Below are positions 1 to 11,125 of a stretch of DNA of 64,000 nt, in pieces. Position 1 is the stretch's first letter. Every line of letters begins with the position of its first letter. The notes below the pieces were generated by a model. It saw only the letters and a program-made list of their open reading frames with translations. It made no database searches and had not been told where the DNA came from. A program made the translations under genes and the position numbers. The DNA is from Taklimakanibacter deserti (GTDB lineage: Bacteria; Pseudomonadota; Alphaproteobacteria; Rhizobiales; Aestuariivirgaceae), in contig QORU01000009.1 in assembly GCA_003574785.1 (NCBI GenBank), positions 62,001-126,000 of the forward strand, given 5' to 3'.

Positions 1-8
1 AGTGTCCG

Positions 9-851
9 TCAATGCGACATCAGGACGGGACGCGTCATGTCGTCGAGCACATGGCGCGTCGCGCCGCCGAAGACGAATTCGCGCAAGCGGCTGTGGCCAT
101 AGGCGCCCATGACCAGAAGGCCGGCATCGATCTCCGCGGCGCGCTTGAGCAGCGCCTTGCCGGCGCTCTCGCCGCCGCTTTCCATCGTCCTGGCCTCGGC
201 TTTCACCTTGTGCCGCTGCAACGTCGCCACGATGCGCCGGCCCGGCTGCTCCGGCGTCACTCTTTCTTCATTCTTGGAATCGACGCAGACGACATCGACC
301 GCCTTCGCCGCCCGGAGCAGCGGCAGCGCGTCGAACACCGAGCGGGCGGCCTCGCGCCCGCCATTCCAGCCGATGACGATGCGGTCGAGATCGAGCTTGT
401 GCTCGTTGCTGCGCGGCAGGACCAGAAGCGGGCGGCCGGCGCCGACCAGTATGCGCTCGATGCAGTCGAGCTCGACGCCCGAGACCTCCGAGGGGTCGGT
501 GGCGCTGGCGATGATGATGTCGGCGGACTTGCCATGGCTGATGATCTCGTCCGAGATCAAAGGCGAGCGGCCTTCGACGGAGACGAATTCCTGCTCGAGC
601 TTGGCTTGCTTCATGGCCGCTTCGAAGGCGTTCCGCACCTTGGGGAGATTGTTCTTGAAGAAGGTCTGATGGCCTTCGAACATCTGCGGGACGGCTTCGA
701 AGCCGGTCGAAGGATAGATCTGCGCGGCCGGGATGGTGTAGAGGCCGCGCACGAAAGCGCCGTCGAGCGCGGCAATCCGGGCAGCTGCGGCATTCAGGGC
801 ATCGAGGCGGTTGATTTCGTTGAGGGCGACGAGAACGGTCTTGTAGGACAT
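9..851 (-). CDS. Universal stress protein, UspA family (two-domain type)
   Basis: A 280-residue cytoplasmic protein of the UspA superfamily, the length expected for two fused Usp domains. The N-terminus MSYKTVLVALNE is a typical Usp first strand. The second domain begins near VIGWNGGREAAR and ends with MGAYGHSRLREFVFGG at about residues 248-263, which matches the G-x2-G-x9-G nucleotide-binding loop of ATP-binding Usp proteins. The first domain lacks a clear loop of this kind. I chose the ATG at 851 because GGGAGAAGG lies just upstream; an in-frame ATG further up adds 23 residues without family similarity. Its role in stress survival is inferred from the family only. It stands alone, with no operon partner visible. 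Confidence 0.88.
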   Translation of the reverse strand: MSYKTVLVALNEINRLDALNAAAARIAALDGAFVRGLYTIPAAQIYPSTGFEAVPQMFEGHQTFFKNNLPKVRNAFEAAMKQAKLEQEFVSVEGRSPLISDEIISHGKSADIIIASATDPSEVSGVELDCIERILVGAGRPLLVLPRSNEHKLDLDRIVIGWNGGREAARSVFDALPLLRAAKAVDVVCVDSKNEERVTPEQPGRRIVATLQRHKVKAEARTMESGGESAGKALLKRAAEIDAGLLVMGAYGHSRLREFVFGGATRHVLDDMTRPVLMSH

Positions 852-999
852 TGTCCTTCTCCCAGGTTGGGCACGTTCACCCCGCGCGAAGCGTGGGAAC
901 ACCTCCATTAATATAGTCATTGCAATAGGAATTGCGAGCGCCAGTTGGTTCGCGGACCCCTTTGTCCGCAGCCCATTTCGCAGGTTTCAAGCTGATTTT

Positions 1000-1767
1000 T
1001 TAGGCGCTTAGACGGCCCCAGACGGCGCAGCCGAGGACGCGGCCCAGAGGCTTCATCTGCAGCAAAGCGACGCAGCTCGTGCTCTCTTCCGTCATCACGC
1101 TGTCCTTGGGCAACGTGAAGGTTGTGCTCTCGCCATGCCACATGCCGGCCGGCACGAGCCGGCGCACGACATTCAGATAGGTGATCTTCTGGCCGGCATT
1201 CTCGCCCTTTTCAATCTCGACGGGCATCTGCGGCGCGACCGACACGAACCAGAGGGTGGCGAGGGGGGCCGGCACGTCGGGCGGTGCGGGATCGACGGTG
1301 ATCTGGAATTCGGCGTCATTGGCAAAAATGGACACCGGGATCCACATTGGCGGCGGGGTCAGCAGCGAATGCTTGATGGCTCCGATCACCGCCGCCTTCT
1401 GGCTGCCGACCACATGCGAGGCGCCGTCGATGATCATCTGCGGCGTATAGACGTCCATGTCGCCGCGCGCCTTGGCATATTTATACTGGCGCTTGGAATT
1501 TTCCGGCGCCGCCAGCGTGTCGCGCCAGCCGCGATAGTCCCAGTAATCGACATTGTAGGTCAGCGCCACGACGTCCTTCATGGCACGCACCTCTTCCATG
1601 AAGGCATCGGCGGGCGGGCAGGACGAGCAGCCTTGGCTGGTGAACAATTCGACGATCGCCGGGCGTACGGCAGCGTCGGCCTTGGCGCGGCCCACGAGGC
1701 CCGACGCCGCGGCACCGGCGGCCAGCGCCAGCACGCCCCGGCGGGTCACTTCAAGCGAGTTCTGCAT
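1000..1767 (-). CDS. DUF1223 family secreted thioredoxin-like protein
   Basis: A 255-residue protein. The N-terminus has a Tat-like signal (TRRGVLALAAG, residues 8-18, then a hydrophobic alanine-rich stretch to about residue 28), so export is likely. The mature part starts with IVELFTSQGCSSCPPAD; the CSSC at 47-50 sits where a thioredoxin-fold active site would be. The following segment (NVDYWDYRGW, YTPQMIIDG) is characteristic of DUF1223, a family common in alphaproteobacteria without an established function. It lies between the Usp gene and aconitase, both also on the minus strand, but with spacing that does not suggest a shared operon. A redox role is inference. Confidence 0.87.
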   Translation of the reverse strand: MQNSLEVTRRGVLALAAGAAASGLVGRAKADAAVRPAIVELFTSQGCSSCPPADAFMEEVRAMKDVVALTYNVDYWDYRGWRDTLAAPENSKRQYKYAKARGDMDVYTPQMIIDGASHVVGSQKAAVIGAIKHSLLTPPPMWIPVSIFANDAEFQITVDPAPPDVPAPLATLWFVSVAPQMPVEIEKGENAGQKITYLNVVRRLVPAGMWHGESTTFTLPKDSVMTEESTSCVALLQMKPLGRVLGCAVWGRLSA

Positions 1768-1844
1768 CCCGGCCTATATGACGTAAACATGACACCCCAT
1801 CGAGTCACGTTCAGGTGAGCCCACTCACAAGCTGGTGACGGAAA

Positions 1845-4553
<2,709 letters not shown>

Positions 4554-4732
4554 AGGCTGATCCTTGGTACAAATTGGTCTCTGGGCGGGATGCCCAGCAT
4601 ATAGTTCCATTTCCGTCACAATGCCAAGACATGAGCCGCCCCATCTGTCGGAATGTCACATTCCCGGGGGACATGGGAAAAAAGGCTTGATCGCTTTGCC
4701 TCCCGCTCCCCAATGGGTTAAGCGGATGGACG

Positions 4733-5335
4733 ATGGTCCAACTTCAGGCAAAATCGCTCGCCTGCCAGCGCGGCGGCCGGGCGGTCTTCAGCAATGTGAA
4801 TTTTGCCCTCTCCTCGGGCCAGCTCCTGGAGCTCCGGGGCCCCAATGGCTCGGGCAAGTCTTCGCTCCTGCGCCTGATCGCCGGGCTCGGCGAGCCGGTC
4901 CAGGGCGAGATCGTCCTCGATGGCGGCAGCGCCGAGCTCACCATCGGCCAGCAAGCCCATTACGCGGCGCATCAGGAGGCGATCAAATCGCCGCTGACGG
5001 TGGCCGAGAATCTCGAATTCTGGAGCGACTTCCTGGGCGGCGGCGATCTCGACAGGGCGCTCGCCGCCTTCGATCTCGTCGATCTCGCCCAATATCCGGC
5101 CGCACTCCTCTCGGCCGGGCAGAAGCGCCGCCTGTCGCTCGCACGGCTCGCTCTGGTGCCGCGTCTCCTCTGGCTCCTGGACGAACCGACGCTCGGCCTC
5201 GACCAGGCCTCGCTCGAGCGGCTGATGCAGCTCCTGCGCGGCCATTTGTCGGGCGGCGGCCTTGCCGTCATCGCCACCCATGCGGCACTCGCCCTCGCGG
5301 CTGATGCGACGATCGTCCTGGGGGCGGCCAGGTGA
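4733..5335 (+). CDS. ccmA: Heme exporter ATP-binding protein CcmA
   Basis: A 200-residue ABC ATPase, the short length typical of CcmA. Walker A is GPNGSGKS at residues 36-43, the signature is LSAGQKRRLSLARL and Walker B is LLWLLDEPTLGLD. In the Ccm system it energises release of holo-CcmE from the CcmC-CcmD complex during cytochrome c maturation at the inner membrane. Its stop overlaps the GTG start of ccmB by four bases, so the two are translationally coupled. It is transcribed away from acnA; the roughly 180-bp gap should hold both promoters. Confidence 0.96.
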   Translation: MVQLQAKSLACQRGGRAVFSNVNFALSSGQLLELRGPNGSGKSSLLRLIAGLGEPVQGEIVLDGGSAELTIGQQAHYAAHQEAIKSPLTVAENLEFWSDFLGGGDLDRALAAFDLVDLAQYPAALLSAGQKRRLSLARLALVPRLLWLLDEPTLGLDQASLERLMQLLRGHLSGGGLAVIATHAALALAADATIVLGAAR

Positions 5336-5988
5336 AGCTGATCTGGGCGCTCATCCGGCGTGACCTCAGGCTCGCCACCAGGCAAGGCGGTGGCGCGGGC
5401 ACGGCGATCGGCTTCTTCGTGACGGTGATCGTCCTCTTGCCCTTGGGGCTAGGCCCCGACCAGGCGCTGCTGCAGCGCATCGCGCCGGGCGCCTTATGGA
5501 TCGCGCTGCTATTGTCCGTTCTCTTGTCGGCGGAGCGGATCTTCCAATCGGACTATGAGGACGGTTCGCTCGATGCGATGGCGCTCGGCGTGGTGCCGCT
5601 CGAGCTCGTGGTGCTGGCCAAGGCCTCAGCGCATTGGCTCACCACCGCCTTGCCGCTCGCCATCGCCGCACCCTTGTTCGGCTTCCTGATCAATCTCGAT
5701 CCAGAGGCCATCCCGCCGCTCAGCCTCGCCATGATCCTGGGCTCGCTCTTCCTGTCGCTGCTGGCGGCGCTGGGTGCCGCGATCACCGTGGCGCTCCGGC
5801 GCGGCGGCCTCCTGGTCTCGCTCCTGATCCTGCCCTTCTATGTGCCCTGTCTCATCTTCGGCGTGGCGGCAAGCTCCAATTCCGAGCTCATCGGGCCGTC
5901 GCTCCTCATCCTGACGGCGCTCGTCCTGGCCAGCCTCGTCCTAGTCCCGGTTGCGGCCGCTGCGGCGTTGCGCGCCTATCTGAAATGA
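5332..5988 (+). CDS. ccmB: Heme exporter permease CcmB
   Basis: A 218-residue, very hydrophobic protein with about six membrane segments, matching CcmB in length and in the N-terminal IWALIRRDLRLATRQGG. It is the membrane partner of CcmA in cytochrome c biogenesis. The start is GTG at 5332, inside the end of ccmA (GTGA overlap), which forces coupled translation. The conserved segment SDYEDGSLDAMALG follows the second membrane span. Nothing unusual was seen. Confidence 0.95.
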   Translation: MKLIWALIRRDLRLATRQGGGAGTAIGFFVTVIVLLPLGLGPDQALLQRIAPGALWIALLLSVLLSAERIFQSDYEDGSLDAMALGVVPLELVVLAKASAHWLTTALPLAIAAPLFGFLINLDPEAIPPLSLAMILGSLFLSLLAALGAAITVALRRGGLLVSLLILPFYVPCLIFGVAASSNSELIGPSLLILTALVLASLVLVPVAAAAALRAYLK

Positions 5989-6011
5989 GCCAGGAACCCT
6001 AAATAAGCGCC

Positions 6012-6734
6012 ATGCAGCAACTCGCCAATCCGGCCCGGTTCCTCAAGCTCGCCCAGGCGATCCTCGCGCCGATCTGGGTCCTGACGGCGATCGCTTTCGC
6101 GGTGGGGCTCTATATGGCGCTGGTCACGGCCCCCGCCGACTACCAGCAGGGTGAGACGGTCCGCATCATGTTCGTTCATGTGCCGGCCGCCTGGATGGCG
6201 CTCATGGTCTATAGCGCAATGGCGGTGGCGAGCGCCTCGGCGGCCATCTTCCGCCATCCGCTGGCCGACATGGCGGCCAAGGCCGCAGCTCCCATCGGCG
6301 CCATGTTCTGCCTGCTGGCACTCGTCACCGGATCACTGTGGGGCAAGCCCATGTGGGGCGCCTGGTGGGTGTGGGACGCGCGCCTGACCTCGATGTTCGT
6401 GCTGTTCCTTCTTTATCTCGGCTATATGGCCATCTGGCAGGCGATCGAGGACCCGCATCGCGCCGCACTCGTGGCGCGCATCGTCGCGATTGCCGGCTTC
6501 ATCAACGTGCCGATCGTCAAATTCTCCGTCGATTGGTGGAATTCCCTGCATCAGGGCGCCTCCGTCTTCCGCATGGGAGGCCCCACCATCGATCAGCGCA
6601 TGCTGTGGCCCTTGCTCGTCATGGCACTCGCCTATCTCCTGCTGTTCCTCGGGCTGCTCCTCATCGCGATGCGCAGCGAGATCACCTCGCGTAAGATCCG
6701 GCAGCTGCAGTTCGCGAGGCTCGAAGGCCGCTGA
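6012..6734 (+). CDS. ccmC: Heme exporter/handling protein CcmC
   Basis: A 240-residue integral membrane protein of the heme-handling family. The tryptophan-rich WWD-type signature is seen as WGAWWVWDARLTS at about residues 117-129, between membrane segments; it binds heme for transfer to CcmE. Flanking histidines (FVHVPAAWM near residue 55 and SLHQG near 180) are the expected axial ligands. The gene lies 23 bp after ccmB and its stop overlaps the ATG of ccmD (TGATG). Confidence 0.96.
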   Translation: MQQLANPARFLKLAQAILAPIWVLTAIAFAVGLYMALVTAPADYQQGETVRIMFVHVPAAWMALMVYSAMAVASASAAIFRHPLADMAAKAAAPIGAMFCLLALVTGSLWGKPMWGAWWVWDARLTSMFVLFLLYLGYMAIWQAIEDPHRAALVARIVAIAGFINVPIVKFSVDWWNSLHQGASVFRMGGPTIDQRMLWPLLVMALAYLLLFLGLLLIAMRSEITSRKIRQLQFARLEGR

Positions 6735-6889
6735 TGGATCTCACCGCCGCCCATATCGCCTTCGTGATCGCCGCCTATGCCGCGAGCTTCGCCGGCCTCG
6801 CGGCACTGGTGCTCTTCATCTTTCTGCGCGACCGCAAGCTCAAGCGGCAAGCGGCTGCTCTCGACCGCGACAGGCCAAGCGCACCATGA
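6734..6889 (+). CDS. ccmD: Heme exporter protein CcmD
   Basis: A small, 51-residue protein with one membrane helix (roughly IAFVIAAYAASFAGLAALVL) followed by a basic tail (LRDRKLKRQ). This shape, and its position between ccmC and ccmG, identify CcmD, which stabilises the CcmABC complex and helps release holo-CcmE. It begins at ATG 6734, overlapping the ccmC stop, and ends in TGA 6887-6889, overlapping the ATG of ccmG at 6886. It is easily missed because of its length, but the overlaps on both sides support it. Confidence 0.92.
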   Translation: MDLTAAHIAFVIAAYAASFAGLAALVLFIFLRDRKLKRQAAALDRDRPSAP

Positions 6890-7461
6890 CCGATGCCCCC
6901 TCGCAGTCCCGGTCGCGCGGTTGGCTCACCATCCTGCCGGTGGCGGTGTTCCTCGTGCTTGCCGCTCTGTTCTATCGCGGCCTGTCGGGCGATCCCGCCG
7001 AGGTTCCCTCGGTCTTGATCAACAAGCCCGTGCCCGATTTCACGCTTGCGCCGGTCGAGGGCTTGAATCTCCCCGGACTTGCCACGGGCGATCTGAAAAA
7101 GGGCGCGATCACGCTGGTCAATGTCTGGGCATCCTGGTGCGTGCCCTGCCGAACCGAGCATCCCTTGCTCATGGAGCTCGCCAAGCGCGAGGATCTTCGC
7201 GTCGTCGGCATCAACTACAAGGATGATCCGGCAAATGCCCGCCGGTTCCTGATCACGCTCGGGGTTCCCTTCGCCGCCGTGGGCAGCGATCCGACCGGGC
7301 GGGCGGCGGTCGACTGGGGCGTCTATGGCGTGCCGGAGAGCTTCCTGGTCGACGGCGAGGGCGTGATCCGCCTGAAATGGATCGGGCCTCTCACCGGAGA
7401 AGCCCTCAACAACGAAATCATTCCAAAGATCAAAGCGATCAAGCGCGGCGGCGGTTCTTGA
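6886..7461 (+). CDS. ccmG: Thiol:disulfide interchange protein CcmG/DsbE
   Basis: A 191-residue periplasmic, membrane-anchored thioredoxin. One N-terminal helix (about residues 13-31) is the anchor; the redox site WASWCVPC has cysteines at 85 and 88. The GVYGVPESFLVDGEG segment with the cis-proline is standard for DsbE/CcmG. It keeps apocytochrome c thiols reduced for heme attachment. Its start at 6886 overlaps ccmD. The last 23 bases overlap the 3' end of the convergent MarR gene. The other maturation genes (ccmE, ccmF, ccmH) are not in the window. Confidence 0.94.
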   Translation: MTDAPSQSRSRGWLTILPVAVFLVLAALFYRGLSGDPAEVPSVLINKPVPDFTLAPVEGLNLPGLATGDLKKGAITLVNVWASWCVPCRTEHPLLMELAKREDLRVVGINYKDDPANARRFLITLGVPFAAVGSDPTGRAAVDWGVYGVPESFLVDGEGVIRLKWIGPLTGEALNNEIIPKIKAIKRGGGS

Positions 7462-7939
7462 TCTTGAGGGCGGGCTTGACCTCGTTCTCGTCCTCGATGC
7501 GGTCCATCTCTGCAGCGAGAAGCGTCAAGGCCTCGGTGAACGGCTTGCGGTGGCCGGGCGGCACCGCGGCAAGCACTTGCTTGTCGACTTCATCGGCTCC
7601 CGGTTGCGCGAGCTTCAGCATGCGCTTGCCGGCCGAGGTGATGCGCACCGAATTGGTGCGGCCGTCATCCTTGGTGCGGCGGCGCTGCAGATAGCCCTGC
7701 GCGAGAAGCCGGGCCACCAGGTCGGCCAAGGTCGAACGGTCGATGCCGGTCATCTTCACCAGTGCCGTCTGGCTCACGCCTTCATTCTGGTCGACGGCGA
7801 TGAGAACGGTGAATTGGCGCTGTGTCAGGCCGGCCTTCCCGACCTCCCCCTGATAGACATAGGCTGCGTATTGAGCTGCTCTCTTCAAAAGATGATATGG
7901 CGAGCGTGAAAGCTGCTTCACGTCTTTGTTGCCTGTCAT
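7439..7939 (-). CDS. MarR family transcriptional regulator
   Basis: A 166-residue winged-helix protein. The MarR core is clear: GLTQRQFTVLIAVDQNEGVSQ leads to the recognition helix region TGIDRSTLADLVARLLAQGYLQ, followed by the wing RRRTKDDGRTNSVRITSAGK, in which the D-x-R motif is intact. The C-terminal tail is basic. It probably binds DNA as a dimer and responds to a small ligand; the target is unknown because the divergent neighbour is about 290 bp away and itself on the same strand. The 3' end overlaps ccmG by 23 bp in convergent orientation. Confidence 0.9.
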   Translation of the reverse strand: MTGNKDVKQLSRSPYHLLKRAAQYAAYVYQGEVGKAGLTQRQFTVLIAVDQNEGVSQTALVKMTGIDRSTLADLVARLLAQGYLQRRRTKDDGRTNSVRITSAGKRMLKLAQPGADEVDKQVLAAVPPGHRKPFTEALTLLAAEMDRIEDENEVKPALKIKNRRRA

Positions 7940-8226
7940 CGACCCCTACTCCTGCCGCCGAGCAAGCCGCCAGCCTCGCCCCGCGTATCTGATGCCTCGT
8001 TCCGGATGATTATCGCTTGGCCTTTTCGCCCCGAAAACGCTCAAGCTTGTTGTCACCGTCACCCGAAGCCATTTGTCCTAGCGCCTCATAGCGAGGACGG
8101 CAAGAGGATAAAGCAAAATGCTGTTTTGCAATTGCGAGAAACAATTCTCGCTTGCGCCGGAACTCATCGTCAGCATACGGAACGGTCTCGAAATGCGACA
8201 AATAGTGCTGTCGCGCCGATCCAATA
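7940..8226. other. Intergenic stretch with two small hairpins
   Basis: No convincing gene in this 287-bp stretch. It holds two adjacent short inverted repeats: GCAAAA at 8113-8118 pairs with TTTTGC at 8124-8129, and GCGAGAA at 8134-8140 pairs with TTCTCGC at 8145-8151 with a four-base loop. It should also carry the MarR gene promoter. A short minus-strand reading frame at 8010-8201 has no recognisable features. Confidence 0.45.
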
Positions 8227-8781
8227 CTAATTTGGCGTCTTGGGATCGTCCTGAATCATGTGTTTGGTCATCATTGGCGCCTGCGACAGGGCAAAAACCA
8301 GCGTCACGGGCAGCAGCGCCACCTTGAAATTCACCCAGGTATCAGTCGGTACCATCCGCCACACGACTTCGTTGGCGACGGCGATGCACAAAAAGAAAAT
8401 TCCCCAGCGTATGGTGAGCGCGCGCCAACCTTCATCGGTCATCTTGATGGCTTCACCCATCACATACTTCAGAAAAGTCTGCCCAAAGAACAAGCCGCCG
8501 AGAAGAACCACGCCGAACAGGGCGTTGATGAGCGTGACTTTCACCTTGATGAAGGTTTCGTCGTGAAGCCAGAGGGTCAAGACGCCGAAGACCGCGACGA
8601 AGCCGGCGCTGATCAGCGGCATGACCGCGAGCTTGCCGGTCAGAATCCAGGACAGAAGCAGGGCCAAGGCGGTCGCCGCCATGAAGATGCCGGTCGCCCA
8701 GAATATGCCGCCCAGCCAGTTGGAAAGGAAGAAGGCGATCAGCGGGCCGGCTTCGATGATAATCTTGACAATCGGGTTCAT
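8227..8781 (-). CDS. yciB: Inner membrane septation protein YciB/IspZ
   Basis: A 184-residue membrane protein with five or so hydrophobic helices. The start MNPIVKIIIEAGPLIAFF and the internal FGQTFLKYVMGEAIKM and DTWVNFKV segments are characteristic of the YciB/IspA (septation protein A) family. The family takes part in cell envelope and septum formation; the molecular role is not settled. Its ATG overlaps the ftsY stop (ATGA), so it is translated with the upstream SRP receptor gene, an arrangement common in Rhizobiales. Confidence 0.92.
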   Translation of the reverse strand: MNPIVKIIIEAGPLIAFFLSNWLGGIFWATGIFMAATALALLLSWILTGKLAVMPLISAGFVAVFGVLTLWLHDETFIKVKVTLINALFGVVLLGGLFFGQTFLKYVMGEAIKMTDEGWRALTIRWGIFFLCIAVANEVVWRMVPTDTWVNFKVALLPVTLVFALSQAPMMTKHMIQDDPKTPN

Positions 8782-9860
8782 TCTTCCAGACCTGCAATGG
8801 CGCGCGAAAAGGCATTGGCGTCGAAAGGCTGCAGATCCTCGATCTGCTCGCCCACGCCGATGGCGTGAATGGGAAGCTTGAAGCGCTCGGCAATGGCAAC
8901 GAGGATGCCGCCGCGCGCCGTGCCGTCGAGCTTGGTCATGATGAGGCCGGTGACGCCCGCCACCTTGGTGAAGACGTCGGCCTGGGAAATGGCGTTCTGG
9001 CCGGTGGTGGCGTCGAGCACCAGGAGGACCGCATGCGGCGCCGTCTCGTCCTGCTTCTTGATGACGCGCACGATCTTTTCGAGCTCGGCCATGAGATTGG
9101 CCTTGTTCTGCAGCCGGCCGGCCGTGTCGATGATGAGGATGTCGGCAGCCTCGGCCTTGGCTTCCCGCATCGCGTCGAAAGCAAGGCCGGCGGCGTCCGC
9201 TCCGGTCGGACGCGCGATCACCTTGGCGCCGATGCGCTTGCCCCAGACCGAGAGCTGCTCGATCGCCGCCGCGCGGAACGTGTCGCAGGCGGCCAGCATC
9301 ACGGAAAAGCCCTCACCCGCCGCGATGGCGCCGAGCTTGCCGATGGTTGTGGTCTTGCCTGATCCGTTGACGCCGACCACCAGGATGACGAAAGGCTTCT
9401 GGGCGCCGAAGTTGAATGGGACCTCGACCGGCTTCAGGACCTTCGCCACTTCGCCGGCGAGAATCGCCTTCACCTCTTGCGGATCGATCTCCTTGTCATA
9501 GCGCCCGGCCGAGACCGCCTTGACGATGCGGGTCGTCATCTCGACCCCGAGATCGGCCTGGATCAAGACGTCCTCGAGCTCGTCCAGCGTCGCCGCATCG
9601 AGCCGGCGCTTGGTGAAGATGGCGGTGATCGATCCGGTGAGCGAGCGCGATGATTTCGCCATCCCCGCCTTGAGGCGATTGAACCAGCCGCCCCGCTGTT
9701 GCGGCGGCGCGACCGGCGCTTCATCCGATCCCGCGGCGGGCGATGGTTCGGGTTCCGGCTCGGGCGCGGGCTGCAGAGCCTCGACCAGCTCTTCGGGGGG
9801 CGGGGCGGCTTCGTCCTTTTGTCCGGCGCCCCGGTTGAAGAGTTTCTTGAAGAAGCTCAT
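8778..9860 (-). CDS. ftsY: Signal recognition particle receptor FtsY
   Basis: A 360-residue SRP GTPase. After a short acidic, proline-rich A domain comes the NG domain with G1 GVNGSGKTTT, DTFRAAAIEQL, G3 DTAGRLQNK and G4 TKLDGTARGG. It docks ribosome-SRP complexes at the membrane and pairs with Ffh, encoded at 15.8 kb in this window. I used the ATG at 9860 (MSFFKKLFNRGAG) because it is the family N-terminus and lies in an ATGA overlap with the mtaB stop. In-frame sequence further upstream belongs to mtaB. Confidence 0.97.
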   Translation of the reverse strand: MSFFKKLFNRGAGQKDEAAPPPEELVEALQPAPEPEPEPSPAAGSDEAPVAPPQQRGGWFNRLKAGMAKSSRSLTGSITAIFTKRRLDAATLDELEDVLIQADLGVEMTTRIVKAVSAGRYDKEIDPQEVKAILAGEVAKVLKPVEVPFNFGAQKPFVILVVGVNGSGKTTTIGKLGAIAAGEGFSVMLAACDTFRAAAIEQLSVWGKRIGAKVIARPTGADAAGLAFDAMREAKAEAADILIIDTAGRLQNKANLMAELEKIVRVIKKQDETAPHAVLLVLDATTGQNAISQADVFTKVAGVTGLIMTKLDGTARGGILVAIAERFKLPIHAIGVGEQIEDLQPFDANAFSRAIAGLEE

Positions 9861-11119
9861 GCCGCGAGGCTCGCCTCGAGGTGATCGCTGCCGCGGCCCG
9901 TCACCTTGGCACGGACGATGGCACCGGCGCTCATGCGCTGGACGAATTTCACCGAGGCGAAATGTTCCGTGCGTCCCGAGGAGGGGGTCTCGATGAGGAT
10001 CGAGCGCAGGGCGCCCACCTCCCGGCCCAGAAACGCATCGAACCGCTCCCGGCCCTTCTCCCGCAAGGCGCGGGCACGGTCCTGGATGACGGGTTTGGGC
10101 AGCTGCGGCATGCGCGCAGCGGGCGTTCCCGGGCGCGGCGAAAACGGGAAGACATGCAGATAAGTAAGACCGCATTCCTCGACGATGTTCAGCGAATTCT
10201 CGAACATCGCCTCGGTCTCGGTCGGGAAGCCGGCGATGATGTCGGCACCGAAGACCATGTCGGGCCGGAGCTTGCGCACGTCCGCACAGAAGGCGATCGA
10301 ATGGTCGCGCAAATGGCGGCGCTTCATGCGCTTGAGGATCATGTCGTCGCCCGCCTGCAGCGACAGATGGAGATGCGGCATCAGCCGCTCCTCCTCGGCG
10401 ATGGCGCGCATCAGATCCGCATCCGCCTCGATCGAATCGATCGACGAGAGGCGCAGGCGCTTGAGCTCGGGCACCGCCTTGAGGATGCGGCGGACGAGAT
10501 TGCCGAGACGCGGGCGGCCGGGCAGATCGGCGCCCCAGGAGGTGATGTCGACGCCCGACAGCACGATCTCGGAATAGCCGTTGTTGGCGAGGCGGCGGAT
10601 CTGCTCGGCCACGTCGCCCGCCGGCACCGAGCGCGAATTGCCGCGGCCAAAGGGAATGATGCAGAAGGTGCAGCGATGGTCGCAGCCATTCTGGACCTGC
10701 ACGAAGGCGCGGGTGCGCTCGGTGAAGCCGTCGATCATGTGGAGCGCCGTCTCGCGCACCGACATGATGTCGTTTACCTTGACGCGCTCCTCGGCGCCCA
10801 AGCCGAAATCGGGGAAACGATAGCTCTTGGAATCGAGCTTCTCCTCATTGCCGAGAACGAGGTCGACCTCCGGCATCTCGGAAAACATCTCAGGCGTCGT
10901 CTGGGCCGCGCAGCCGGTGACGATGATACGCGCTTCAGGGTTCTCCTTGCGCGCCCGCCTGATCGCCTGGCGCGCCTGGCGCGTCGCTTCCGCCGTCACC
11001 GCGCAGGTGTTGAAGATGACTGCGTTTTCGAGGCCGGCCTTCTCGGCCTCGTGGCGCATGACCTCCGATTCATAGGCGTTGAGGCGGCAGCCGAAAGTGA
11101 TGATGTCAGGCTTCGACAT
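9857..11119 (-). CDS. mtaB: tRNA (N6-threonylcarbamoyladenosine(37)-C2)-methylthiotransferase MtaB
   Basis: A 420-residue radical-SAM methylthiotransferase. The N-terminal UPF0004 domain supplies three cluster cysteines (C11 in FGCRLN, C39 in FNTCAVT, C70 in VTGCAAQ); the radical-SAM cluster motif CDHRCTFC has cysteines at 146, 150 and 153. The FGCRLNAYESE start distinguishes MtaB from MiaB and RimO. It adds a methylthio group to t6A37 in ANN-decoding tRNAs. It is 6 bp downstream of dapF and overlaps ftsY, so dapF-mtaB-ftsY-yciB looks like one transcription unit. Confidence 0.95.
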   Translation of the reverse strand: MSKPDIITFGCRLNAYESEVMRHEAEKAGLENAVIFNTCAVTAEATRQARQAIRRARKENPEARIIVTGCAAQTTPEMFSEMPEVDLVLGNEEKLDSKSYRFPDFGLGAEERVKVNDIMSVRETALHMIDGFTERTRAFVQVQNGCDHRCTFCIIPFGRGNSRSVPAGDVAEQIRRLANNGYSEIVLSGVDITSWGADLPGRPRLGNLVRRILKAVPELKRLRLSSIDSIEADADLMRAIAEEERLMPHLHLSLQAGDDMILKRMKRRHLRDHSIAFCADVRKLRPDMVFGADIIAGFPTETEAMFENSLNIVEECGLTYLHVFPFSPRPGTPAARMPQLPKPVIQDRARALREKGRERFDAFLGREVGALRSILIETPSSGRTEHFASVKFVQRMSAGAIVRAKVTGRGSDHLEASLAA

Positions 11120-11125
11120 GGGGCA

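Noticed and set aside
4733..7461. Missing ccmE/ccmF/ccmH as evidence of a broken cytochrome c system
   Set aside because: In Rhizobiales these genes commonly form a separate cluster, so their absence here means little.
8010..8201. 63-codon minus-strand open frame
   Set aside because: No ribosome-binding site or family features, and it includes the hairpins.
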